This document shows positions 17,032 to 24,444 of a DNA stretch of 64,000 bases, piece by piece. Position 1 is the first letter of the stretch. Every line of letters begins with the position of its first letter. Location of the stretch: the NCBI RefSeq assembly GCF_000973105.1, contig NC_015844.1:620001-684000 (forward strand). Reading direction: 5' to 3'. A model generated the notes under the pieces. It did no database searches. It saw only the letters and a program-made list of their open reading frames with translations, and was not told the DNA's origin. The translations under genes were made by a program, and so were the position numbers. This DNA is from Zobellia galactanivorans (GTDB lineage: Bacteria > Bacteroidota > Bacteroidia > Flavobacteriales > Flavobacteriaceae).

Positions 17032-17613
17032 ATGCTAGGCCTAAAGCTACCGACCGACCCAAGATGGGTGAATATTGTTGAGAAAAATATCGATGAAATA
17101 CTGACCGACCATGCCTATTGCGAACAAAAGGCAGCGAGCACGGCCATATCGTTGATCATAGGTTTTCCCGAATATACCGAATTGGTAGAAGAAATGATCG
17201 CACTTTCCCGCGAAGAGATGGCCCACTTTAAAATGGTACACGACCGCATTATTGCCCGTGGCCAGGTTTTGGGTCGCGACAGAAAGGACGAATATGTGAA
17301 TAAATTGACGCAATTTTTCCCAAAAGGAGGTAGTCGTACCCATCAATTGGTACACCGGCTTTTATATGCCGCCTTGATAGAAGCCCGAAGTTGCGAACGT
17401 TTCAGGTTGCTTTCCGAAGAACTCGAAGACAAGGAACTGGCCGAGTTTTATCACAAATTAATGGTAAGCGAAGCCGGCCACTATACGATGTTCCTTAAAT
17501 TTGCACGTCAATACGGTGACCGTGCCGAAGTTGACCAAAAATGGCAGGCCCTATTAGATTACGAAGCCGAGATTATGAAAGACCTCGGAAAAAAAGAAAG
17601 TATCCACGGTTAA
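17032..17613 (+). CDS. miaE: tRNA-(ms2io6A37)-hydroxylase
   Basis: This 193-residue di-iron protein matches MiaE, which hydroxylates the isopentenyl side chain of 2-methylthio-N6-isopentenyladenosine at tRNA position 37. Iron ligands are visible as EQKAAS near residue 31, SREEMAHFKMVHDRI (E-x2-H) near residue 66, EARSCERF near residue 121 and SEAGHYTMF (E-x2-H) near residue 152. The length and N-terminus, MLGLKLPTDPRWVNI, match the family. It is divergent from eboA and ends at a strong terminator. MiaE needs MiaA and MiaB products, which are not in this window. Confidence 0.93.
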   Translation: MLGLKLPTDPRWVNIVEKNIDEILTDHAYCEQKAASTAISLIIGFPEYTELVEEMIALSREEMAHFKMVHDRIIARGQVLGRDRKDEYVNKLTQFFPKGGSRTHQLVHRLLYAALIEARSCERFRLLSEELEDKELAEFYHKLMVSEAGHYTMFLKFARQYGDRAEVDQKWQALLDYEAEIMKDLGKKESIHG

Positions 17614-17617
17614 GACC

Positions 17618-17656
17618 AACCTCTGCCATATACGTTATAGCAGAGGCTTTTTTTTA
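17618..17656 (+). terminator. Terminator between miaE and ppk1
   Basis: The 7-base arms CCTCTGC and GCAGAGG are separated by 13 bases and followed by a run of T. It starts a few bases after the miaE stop. The T-run includes the convergent ppk1 stop codon. Confidence 0.85.
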
Positions 17657-19759
17657 CTCCGTTGTAGTAGGTATATCAGAACCTAATTTATCCCTGTAAT
17701 AGTCGTACATAGCGAACTGCGACCTTAGTTTCGGTTTATTGTTCACACGATAGGCATTATCTTGGGCCTCATTGAACACCCTGGCCTTTACATTATCGTT
17801 CCACGATATTTCAAAAGTATCGATCAGCTCATTTTTTACATCTTCATCATAGATAGGACACCCTACCTCTACCCTATTCTCTAGGTTACGCGTCATAAAA
17901 TCGGCCGAAGAAATAAACACCCTCGGATCCCCATCATTACAGAAAATAAACAAACGCGGATGCTCTAAAAACTTATCCACTATACTGATGGCCTCGATAT
18001 TCTCGCTCATACCCTTTATGCCCGGTATCAGACAACAGATACCCCGTACGATCAGTTGAATTTTAACACCGGCATTACTAGCCTTGTACAACATATCGAT
18101 CATCTTGTACGACGTAAAACTGTTCATCTTGATCTTGATATACGCCTCTTTACCCTCTTTTGCGTTATTTATCTCTTTCTGAATCAACTTTTTAAAGAAA
18201 CTTTTAGTATAGTGGGGAGACACGATCAAGTGCCTGTATTTATTGATCTTATATGTTGTTTCAAAGAAATCGAAAACCTTGTTCAACTCCTTTAAAATAG
18301 GTTCGTTTGCCGTAAACAAGGTATAATCGGTATAGATACGGGCCGTAGACTCGTTGAAGTTTCCGGTACTGATAAAACCGTAGCGCTTTATGAGTCCGTT
18401 TTCCTCCCGCTCGATCATACAAATTTTACTATGCACTTTCAGGCCTGGTACACCAAAAATCAGTTTTACACCTTCTGCCTGTAATTCTTCGGCATACCTA
18501 ATGTTGGCTTGTTCATCAAAGCGAGCGCGCAACTCGATCTGCAAGGTCACCTGCTTTCCGTTCTTCACTGCGTTGGAAAGGCAAGCCGCCACTTGAGAAT
18601 CGTTGGCCAGGCGATAAACGGTAATCTTGATGGTCTTTACCTTAGGGTCCAATGCCGCTTCCCTTAAAAACTTAAGCACATAGGAAAAGGTGTGGTAGGG
18701 CGTGTACTGCAGATAGTCCTTCTCTGCTATCTTTTCAAGCAAACTACCTTCTAAAGGCAATCCTTTTACGGGTAAGGGTGCTATTTTCTCGTACATAAGA
18801 TCTTCCCTTCCCAAACTAGGAAAGCCCATATAGTCCCTTTTATTGTGGTAGCGACCGCCAGGTATAACACTATCGGCATCTTCGATTCCCATTTTATCCT
18901 TAAGAAAATCAAGGGTATCGGTCTCTATATTCTTATCGTAGACGAAACGTACGGGATCACTGATTTTCCTATGCTCTACACTTGAGTATATCTTCTCTAT
19001 AAAACTTTTACTCAAGTCGTTATCGATATCAAGCTCGGCATCTCTGGTAATCTTGATCATGTGAGATGATATGGACTTATAATCGAACATCGGAAAAACG
19101 CTGTCCATACAATACCGAATGACATCGTCTAGAATAATAATATAGTTCTTATTGCCCTCTTTGGGAAGCACCACAAAACGGTCTATTCCCTTCGGAATTT
19201 CTATAAGCGCATACCGTTTCTCCTTCTTCTCATAGGTTCGCTTGGTACGATCATCGCTCTTTAACACCATTTTAATGGCCAAGTATGCCGCCGTATCCTT
19301 CAACATCGGAAACTCAGCCAAGTCGTTGAGAATTATGGTCATCAATTGAGGACTCACCTTTTGGATGAAGTACTTTCTAACGAACTCCCCTTGCTTCTCA
19401 GTGAGTTCATTTTCATTCAACAAAAAGATATCCTGTTCCTCCAGTTCGTTTTCTATCTTCTTAAGAATCTCAACACTCTTACGTTGCTGTTCGATTACGA
19501 ATTTGGTGATCTCTTCCAACAAATCTTTGGCCTTTTCTCCTCCCAAAACACTCTTTCCCGACTTTCCTGCCTCAAAAATTCGCTTTACCGTAGCGTAGCG
19601 TACCTTGAAGAACTCATCAAGGTTGTTAGAGAAAATACCCAAAAACCGAAGTCGTTCGATCAGTGGCACATTTTCATCCTCACATTCTTGAAGCACCCTT
19701 TCATTAAATCGTAACCAACTGATTTCTCGATTTATATATTTCGTTTTTGTTTTAATCAT
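17654..19759 (-). CDS. ppk1: Polyphosphate kinase 1
   Basis: This 701-residue protein is a full-length Ppk1, which polymerises the gamma phosphate of ATP into inorganic polyphosphate. The N-terminal domain begins YINREISWLRFNERVLQE, and the catalytic core carries ITVYRLANDSQVAACL and IELRARFDEQANI. The phosphorylated histidine lies in PGLKVHSKICMI near residue 441, and the second phospholipase-D-like site is in the EHPRLFIFCNDGDPRVFISSADFM region. The gene begins one base before the sixA stop, so the two are co-transcribed. Ppk1 makes polyphosphate used in stress tolerance and phosphate storage. Confidence 0.95.
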   Translation of the reverse strand: MIKTKTKYINREISWLRFNERVLQECEDENVPLIERLRFLGIFSNNLDEFFKVRYATVKRIFEAGKSGKSVLGGEKAKDLLEEITKFVIEQQRKSVEILKKIENELEEQDIFLLNENELTEKQGEFVRKYFIQKVSPQLMTIILNDLAEFPMLKDTAAYLAIKMVLKSDDRTKRTYEKKEKRYALIEIPKGIDRFVVLPKEGNKNYIIILDDVIRYCMDSVFPMFDYKSISSHMIKITRDAELDIDNDLSKSFIEKIYSSVEHRKISDPVRFVYDKNIETDTLDFLKDKMGIEDADSVIPGGRYHNKRDYMGFPSLGREDLMYEKIAPLPVKGLPLEGSLLEKIAEKDYLQYTPYHTFSYVLKFLREAALDPKVKTIKITVYRLANDSQVAACLSNAVKNGKQVTLQIELRARFDEQANIRYAEELQAEGVKLIFGVPGLKVHSKICMIEREENGLIKRYGFISTGNFNESTARIYTDYTLFTANEPILKELNKVFDFFETTYKINKYRHLIVSPHYTKSFFKKLIQKEINNAKEGKEAYIKIKMNSFTSYKMIDMLYKASNAGVKIQLIVRGICCLIPGIKGMSENIEAISIVDKFLEHPRLFIFCNDGDPRVFISSADFMTRNLENRVEVGCPIYDEDVKNELIDTFEISWNDNVKARVFNEAQDNAYRVNNKPKLRSQFAMYDYYRDKLGSDIPTTTE

Positions 19760-20245
19760 CTATCTAAGGTCTTTGGGAAAAATTGTCTGTTTAGTTGTTC
19801 CTTTTTGAACCGATTTCCAAAAATCCACATTAAAATCAAGGTGTACCAGTCCACTAGTAGAAACGTTGTCAATATAGGTATTTCCCAAAGAATTGGCAAC
19901 ATAGGTAAAGGCATGATTATGCCCGAAGACCAAAACGGAATCAAGGGCATCATCAAGCTTTTCGACAAAATCAAAGACCGACTCACCTGAAAAGTCATAA
20001 AGCTCGTCAGTAACCTCCACTTTAGCCAAGGGCAGGCCCAATTGCCTCATAAAAATCATACAAGTATGCAAAGCCCTATTGGCGGGGCTTGAGAAAACCT
20101 TATCGATTTTTACGGCTTGTGGTTTAAAGGCGGAAGACACCTTAAGGGCGTCTCTAATCCCTCTTTCCTGTAAGGGGCGATCCCTATCGCCTACTGAATA
20201 ATCCCATGAAGATTTGCCGTGTCTGACCAATACCAATGTTTTCAT
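19760..20245 (-). CDS. SixA-type histidine phosphatase family protein
   Basis: This 161-residue member of the histidine phosphatase superfamily has the catalytic LVRHGKSSWD (R8, H9, G10), SSPANRALHTC and VFGHNHAFT (second histidine). This compact form is the SixA type, whose E. coli member dephosphorylates phosphohistidine on signalling proteins. It lies directly upstream of ppk1 with no gap. Since Ppk1 works through a phosphohistidine, the pairing is suggestive, but any link is inference. The gene is preceded by about 60 bases of AT-rich sequence after pdxH. Confidence 0.88.
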   Translation of the reverse strand: MKTLVLVRHGKSSWDYSVGDRDRPLQERGIRDALKVSSAFKPQAVKIDKVFSSPANRALHTCMIFMRQLGLPLAKVEVTDELYDFSGESVFDFVEKLDDALDSVLVFGHNHAFTYVANSLGNTYIDNVSTSGLVHLDFNVDFWKSVQKGTTKQTIFPKDLR

Positions 20246-20305
20246 TTAACCAAAATTTAAAGTTTAAAAATGTTTTGACATCGCCCCTTACATGTCTCTC
20301 TGCTT

Positions 20306-20953
20306 TTAGGGAGCCAAACGCTCCATTTTCCAATCCAGTTGATCCACCAACACATACCTTATACGGTCGTGTAAACGATTGGGCCTACCTTGCCAAAACT
20401 CAATCGATTGGGGCCTGACCAAGTATCCACCCCAGTGTTCGGGCCTAAGAATCTCTTTGTTTTCGTACTCGCGTTCGAGTGCCTTCAACTTGGTTTCCAA
20501 GATTTCCCGGGAAGGAATAACCGAACTTTGATCTGAAACCAAGGCCCCTAGTTTACTTCCGTCAGGACGTGACTCAAAATAACCGTCCGATAAATTTTTT
20601 GCAATTTTTTCGGCCTTTCCCTTAATAATGACCTGCCTTTCCATATTCGGCCAAAAAAAGGATACACATACATTCGGGTTGGCCGCAATGGCCTTTCCCT
20701 TTTCGCTATTATAGTTGGTGTAAAATATAAAGCCTTCGTAAGTGAACTTCTTCAACAACACCACCCTGCTCTTCGGAAAGCCATCCAAACCAATTGTAGA
20801 TACCGTCATGGCATTGGGTTCATCTACACCTTCCGAAGCCTCGGTTTCATGAAACCATTTTTGAAAGAGCTCCATGGGGTTTTCCGAAATAGCGCCTTCT
20901 AAAAGGGCACTTTTTTCGTATGACTTACGATAATCACCTAAATCTTTTTGCAT
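20306..20953 (-). CDS. pdxH: Pyridoxamine 5'-phosphate oxidase
   Basis: This 215-residue FMN enzyme of vitamin B6 synthesis oxidises pyridoxamine or pyridoxine phosphate to pyridoxal phosphate. Visible features are NAMTVSTIGLDGFPKSRVVLLK (FMN and substrate binding), FYTNYNSEKGKAI, VSFFWPNMERQVIIKGKAEK and the C-terminal IEFWQGRPNRLHDRI, which carries the conserved RLHDR. The length is normal. It may be in the same transcript as rnz, which ends 69 bases upstream. Confidence 0.94.
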   Translation of the reverse strand: MQKDLGDYRKSYEKSALLEGAISENPMELFQKWFHETEASEGVDEPNAMTVSTIGLDGFPKSRVVLLKKFTYEGFIFYTNYNSEKGKAIAANPNVCVSFFWPNMERQVIIKGKAEKIAKNLSDGYFESRPDGSKLGALVSDQSSVIPSREILETKLKALEREYENKEILRPEHWGGYLVRPQSIEFWQGRPNRLHDRIRYVLVDQLDWKMERLAP

Positions 20954-21022
20954 AATCTTATTACTGAAATCTGTTCAACCAAAGTTCAGCAAAAGATTTT
21001 TAACGCAAAAATAGGAAGGATA

Positions 21023-21928
21023 CTAAAACTCAAAAAACTTACCATCATCGGCAAGTTCTACATCAGGGAAGACTTCCGAGGCTTCTTGCCTAAAAAGCCC
21101 GATCGATTTGTAACGTGTAGAATAATGCCCCAAAATAAGTCGTTCTACATGGGCCGATTTCGCGATTGCTGCCGCTTGCTTGGCCGTACTATGCTTGGTT
21201 TTTACCGCCAAGTCGGCCTCAGACTCCAAGAAAGTAGATTCGTGGTACAGTGCCGTAGCATGGTCAATTTGCCCCACAATATCAGGCTTGTAGGCCGTAT
21301 CGCTACAATAGGCATAACTCTTGGGTTTCGGCGGATCAAAGCTCAACAAGGCATTCGGCAAAACGGTACCGTCGTCCATGGTTACATCGCGCCCATTTTT
21401 AATATTTTGAAAATAGGCCTTATCGACCTTATACTTAGCTACGGCTTCTACACTCAGCTTTCGCTCGCCCAATTTTTCCTTAAAAAGAAAACCATTGGTA
21501 TACACCCTATGGGTCAAGGGAACGGTCTCTACACTTACCTTGTCATCCTCAAAAATAACTTCGGGTCCGGCACTTGTCAGTTCATGAAAATGGATATGGT
21601 AGTTTGTCCACGAATCACCCAACTTTAATAAGAGCGTAATGGCGTCCTTGATACCTTTGGGGCCGTAAATATGTAATTCCTTCTCCCTGCCCAACAGCCT
21701 AAAAGTAGAGACCAATCCGGGCAGGCCAAAAAAGTGGTCGCCGTGCAAGTGCGAAATAAAAATATGGTTGATGCGGGAAAATTTGAGCTTAAGTTTGCGC
21801 AATTGCACCTGTGTTCCTTCCCCGCAATCGATGAGAAACATGTGGTTCCCTATTTCGAGTACCTGTGAAGTGGGGTTGGTCAAGGTTCTCGGGGTGGCTG
21901 CGTAGCAACCTAGAATGTGCAATTTCAT
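21023..21928 (-). CDS. rnz: Ribonuclease Z
   Basis: This 301-residue metallo-beta-lactamase-fold endonuclease trims the 3' trailer of tRNA precursors. The zinc-binding HxHxDH motif is ISHLHGDHFFGLPGL (about residues 57-71), with the later DTAYKPDI and LILGHYSTRY carrying further zinc ligands. The N-terminal LGCYAATPRTLTNPTSQVLE matches the RNase Z form rather than the CPSF group. It lies seven bases downstream of the DUF3291 gene, in an operon that also carries pyrB and pyrR. Confidence 0.95.
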   Translation of the reverse strand: MKLHILGCYAATPRTLTNPTSQVLEIGNHMFLIDCGEGTQVQLRKLKLKFSRINHIFISHLHGDHFFGLPGLVSTFRLLGREKELHIYGPKGIKDAITLLLKLGDSWTNYHIHFHELTSAGPEVIFEDDKVSVETVPLTHRVYTNGFLFKEKLGERKLSVEAVAKYKVDKAYFQNIKNGRDVTMDDGTVLPNALLSFDPPKPKSYAYCSDTAYKPDIVGQIDHATALYHESTFLESEADLAVKTKHSTAKQAAAIAKSAHVERLILGHYSTRYKSIGLFRQEASEVFPDVELADDGKFFEF

Positions 21929-21935
21929 TTTGTTG

Positions 21936-22409
21936 TTAGTTCTTGGGCGAATATTTCAAAGCGTCTTCAGCTGAAAATTGCCCTTTAAAACTAAAGGCGT
22001 ACGGAGACTCGCCGTGTGTATTAAGATAGTTTAAGCGTTGTTTTGCCTCTTCGGGCGTAGGCACATGTCCTTTTTCTATATACCAAAGGCACATATGCAT
22101 ATCGGCCATACTGTGAAACCATTCCTTTTTTCGCTTGAGCACACCGGCATGTTGTGAGGCGTACGTAAAATTGAACAAGGCTTCCTTGGATTCCCAAACG
22201 GACATATTGATGATCAAGAAATCATCTTCAAAGACCCGCAAGGCCGTTGCGTTGTTTTCATCACCCTTTAATCTCCAAATAAACCCCGTACTCTTATCGG
22301 CAATACCGTTGATACGATCCAAATCTTTGACGAAATCGGCCATTACCGGGCTGTCGATAGGTGCAAGCATTCTTGCGATGTTTACTTGAGATAGGTGATA
22401 GTCACTCAT
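21936..22409 (-). CDS. DUF3291 domain-containing protein
   Basis: This 157-residue soluble protein has the DUF3291 pattern: LSQVNIARMLAPIDSPVMADF at the start, GFIWRLKGDE near residue 43, MSVWESKEALFNFTY near residue 75, and WFHSMADMHMCLWYIEKG near residue 97. The fold is a dimeric alpha-beta barrel related to mono-oxygenases of the YdhR or ABM type. Enzyme function is not proven. Its ATG overlaps the stop of the STAS-like gene by four bases, and rnz follows seven bases later. Confidence 0.85.
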   Translation of the reverse strand: MSDYHLSQVNIARMLAPIDSPVMADFVKDLDRINGIADKSTGFIWRLKGDENNATALRVFEDDFLIINMSVWESKEALFNFTYASQHAGVLKRKKEWFHSMADMHMCLWYIEKGHVPTPEEAKQRLNYLNTHGESPYAFSFKGQFSAEDALKYSPKN

Positions 22410-22738
22410 AAATCTAGATCTCTTTCTATTTCTTCCATTTCAATGATATCGTGCGCCTCTTGAATAGTGGGCACAACAATAATCTTATCGGGCACTTCTT
22501 CGTACGACACCTTATCGGTGACCAGTACAAATGATTTTTTCGATTTTCTATGCGCTTCAGATATCTGCAGAAACTCTAGAACATCGCCGGCATTCAACTT
22601 TGAAAAGGAAAAAAGGTTAACAATTATATTATCGTTCTTAATCTTAGGATAAGCATCTTTTAGGTTTTTCAAAAAAACTGAAAGTGTGGTATTTTCTTGA
22701 AAAACGATGGTGGTTGAACCGTCTGAATCGAAAATCAT
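22406..22738 (-). CDS. Small STAS-like protein upstream of rnz
   Basis: This 110-residue protein lacks a signal peptide. The pattern ILNVNLFSFSKL-like core, a helix LNAGDVLEFLQISEAHR, the strand KKSFVLVTD and the end VVPTIQEAHDIIEMEEIERDL resemble a STAS/anti-sigma-antagonist fold. The serine phosphorylation site typical of such proteins is not obvious. It lies between pyrB (7 bases upstream) and DUF3291 (4-base overlap). In other flavobacteria this small gene sits next to rnz and is often given that name by position. I do not assign a function. Confidence 0.65.
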   Translation of the reverse strand: MIFDSDGSTTIVFQENTTLSVFLKNLKDAYPKIKNDNIIVNLFSFSKLNAGDVLEFLQISEAHRKSKKSFVLVTDKVSYEEVPDKIIVVPTIQEAHDIIEMEEIERDLDL

Positions 22739-22745
22739 ACTTATA

Positions 22746-23672
22746 TCATTTAATTTTTGAAGCTAACAAATAAATCACTGCCATACGAACCGCTACACCA
22801 TTTTCTACTTGGTTCAAGATAATACTTTGTTTTGAATCGGCCACATCGCTCGTAATTTCCACTCCCCTATTAATTGGTCCGGGATGCATAATAACGATTT
22901 CCTTATCTAAACTATCGAGCATTTTCTTGTTTACCCCGAACTGTTGGGTATACTCCCTAGTGGTGGGGAAGTAGCTGATATCCAAACGCTCGTTCTGTAT
23001 GCGCAGCATATTGGCCACGTCGCACCATTCAAGCGCCTTTCTCAAATCGGTCTCTACACTTACCCCAAGCGACTCAATATATTTGGGCAACAAAGTCTTA
23101 GGGCCACAGACCTTAACCTCGGCACCTTGCAATTTTAAGGCAAAAATATTTGACAGGGCCACCCTAGAGTGAAGAATATCACCAACAATAACAACTTTCT
23201 TACCTGCCACATCACCGAGTTTTTCACGAATGGAGTAAGAGTCCAACAATGCCTGTGTCGGGTGCTCATGGGCCCCGTCACCCGCATTTACAATACTCGC
23301 GTTCACGTGTTTGGACAAAAAAATGCCCGCCCCGGGGTTCGGATGGCGCATGACCACCATGTCGACCTTCATCGAAAGAATATTGTTAACGGTATCTATA
23401 AGGGTTTCCCCTTTTTTTACCGATGATTGGCCCGCCGAAAAGTTAATGACATCCGCCGACAATCTTTTTTCGGCAAGTTCAAAAGATAATTTGGTTCGCG
23501 TACTGTTCTCAAAAAAGATATTGGCAATGGTAATGTCACGTAGTGACGGTACTTTTTTGATGGAACGGTTGATTACCTCTTTAAAATGATCGGCGGTCTC
23601 AAATATGAGATGAATATCTTTTTCATTTAGATATTTGATTCCTAATAAGTGTTTTACACTCAGTTCCGCCAT
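22746..23672 (-). CDS. pyrB: Aspartate carbamoyltransferase catalytic subunit
   Basis: This 308-residue protein makes N-carbamoyl-aspartate from carbamoyl phosphate and aspartate, the second step of pyrimidine synthesis. Key motifs are FENSTRTKLSFELA (carbamoyl phosphate binding), GDGAHEHPTQALLDSY, and HPGPINRGVEI near the C-terminus. No pyrI-type regulatory gene follows, so the enzyme is the simple, unregulated trimer type. pyrR lies two bases upstream, giving a pyrR-pyrB operon. Confidence 0.96.
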   Translation of the reverse strand: MAELSVKHLLGIKYLNEKDIHLIFETADHFKEVINRSIKKVPSLRDITIANIFFENSTRTKLSFELAEKRLSADVINFSAGQSSVKKGETLIDTVNNILSMKVDMVVMRHPNPGAGIFLSKHVNASIVNAGDGAHEHPTQALLDSYSIREKLGDVAGKKVVIVGDILHSRVALSNIFALKLQGAEVKVCGPKTLLPKYIESLGVSVETDLRKALEWCDVANMLRIQNERLDISYFPTTREYTQQFGVNKKMLDSLDKEIVIMHPGPINRGVEITSDVADSKQSIILNQVENGVAVRMAVIYLLASKIK

Positions 23673-23674
23673 TG

Positions 23675-24214
23675 TTATTTATTTATCAAATATATCACGT
23701 CTTCACCGTCGTTCTCCTTCCAGAGCACCTTAACTTTTTCATCGTTGATAGCATCGACTTGACGCCCCCTGTAATTGGGCTGAATAGGCAAGTGCCTACT
23801 GAACCGTCTATCGATAAGGGTCAACAACTCTATTTCCGAAGGCCTGCCGAAAGACTGGATGGCCGTAAGGGCCGAACGAATACTCCGCCCGGTATACAGA
23901 ACATCATCAATAAGGACGACCTTTTTATCTTCGACCAAAAAGTCGATTTTGGTCTTGGTTGCCTCCAAGGTCTTATCGCCCCTCCTAAAATCGTCCCTAT
24001 AGAAGGTAATATCAAGAAAACCTGATTTAATTTCCTTTACACCATATTCCTCCTTCAATATTTTGGTCAATCTTTCCGCCACGAAGGTGCCCCTAGGCTG
24101 TATACCTATGAGTACGGTGTCTTTAAAATCAAGGTGATTTTCGAGGAGTTGACATGCCAAACGATGGAGTATGATGTTTATTTCTTTTTCAGAAAGAAGT
24201 ACTTTTTGCCCCAT
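23675..24214 (-). CDS. pyrR: Bifunctional pyr operon regulator / uracil phosphoribosyltransferase
   Basis: This 179-residue PRTase-fold protein has the PRPP-binding motif KVVLIDDVLYTGRSIRSAL (about residues 92-110) and IGIQPRGTFVAERL. In Gram-positive bacteria PyrR binds leader RNA of pyr genes and promotes termination when UMP is high. In Bacteroidota that RNA role is less clear, and the leader here is too short (about 17 bases) for a classical attenuator. It is followed two bases later by pyrB. A good -7 promoter element lies just upstream. Confidence 0.93.
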   Translation of the reverse strand: MGQKVLLSEKEINIILHRLACQLLENHLDFKDTVLIGIQPRGTFVAERLTKILKEEYGVKEIKSGFLDITFYRDDFRRGDKTLEATKTKIDFLVEDKKVVLIDDVLYTGRSIRSALTAIQSFGRPSEIELLTLIDRRFSRHLPIQPNYRGRQVDAINDEKVKVLWKENDGEDVIYLINK

Positions 24215-24237
24215 ACTGCTTTGTTGGTTTAGCTTGA

Positions 24238-24245
24238 CAAAAATA
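24238..24245 (-). promoter_or_regulatory. -7 promoter element for pyrR-pyrB
   Basis: Minus strand reads TATTTTTG, matching TAnnTTTG, 24 bases ahead of the pyrR ATG. The expected -33 TTG is not clear. The implied leader is very short, so PyrR-dependent attenuation is unlikely here. Confidence 0.5.
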
Positions 24246-24383
24246 GCGATTTCTAGTTAGAAAAAAAGAGTCTTTACAAATGTATCGGTTTTTCTTTTCA
24301 CATATGAAGCTTCTTTTTCCGCCCTTTTTAGCCTTACAAAGCCACAACTCATGCCTAATGAAGTGGTTAACCCAAAAATAAAT

Positions 24384-24421
24384 CAAAAAAAAATCTCCGC
24401 AACCCATTGGGCTACGGAGAT
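24384..24421 (-). terminator. Intrinsic terminator of rpsA
   Basis: On the minus strand ATCTCCG and CGGAGAT form the stem with a 15-base loop, followed by a run of T. It lies about 25 bases past the rpsA stop codon, as expected for a strongly expressed ribosomal gene. Confidence 0.85.
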
Positions 24422-24444
24422 CTGTAATCTATAAGTGAAAAGAC

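Noticed and set aside
20948-21628. 226-residue open frame on the plus strand opposite rnz
   Set aside because: It is antisense to rnz, which has clear zinc motifs, and shows no family features of its own.
24215-24260. PyrR-binding attenuator ahead of pyrR
   Set aside because: The -7 element leaves only about 17 bases of leader, too little for an anti-terminator and terminator pair.
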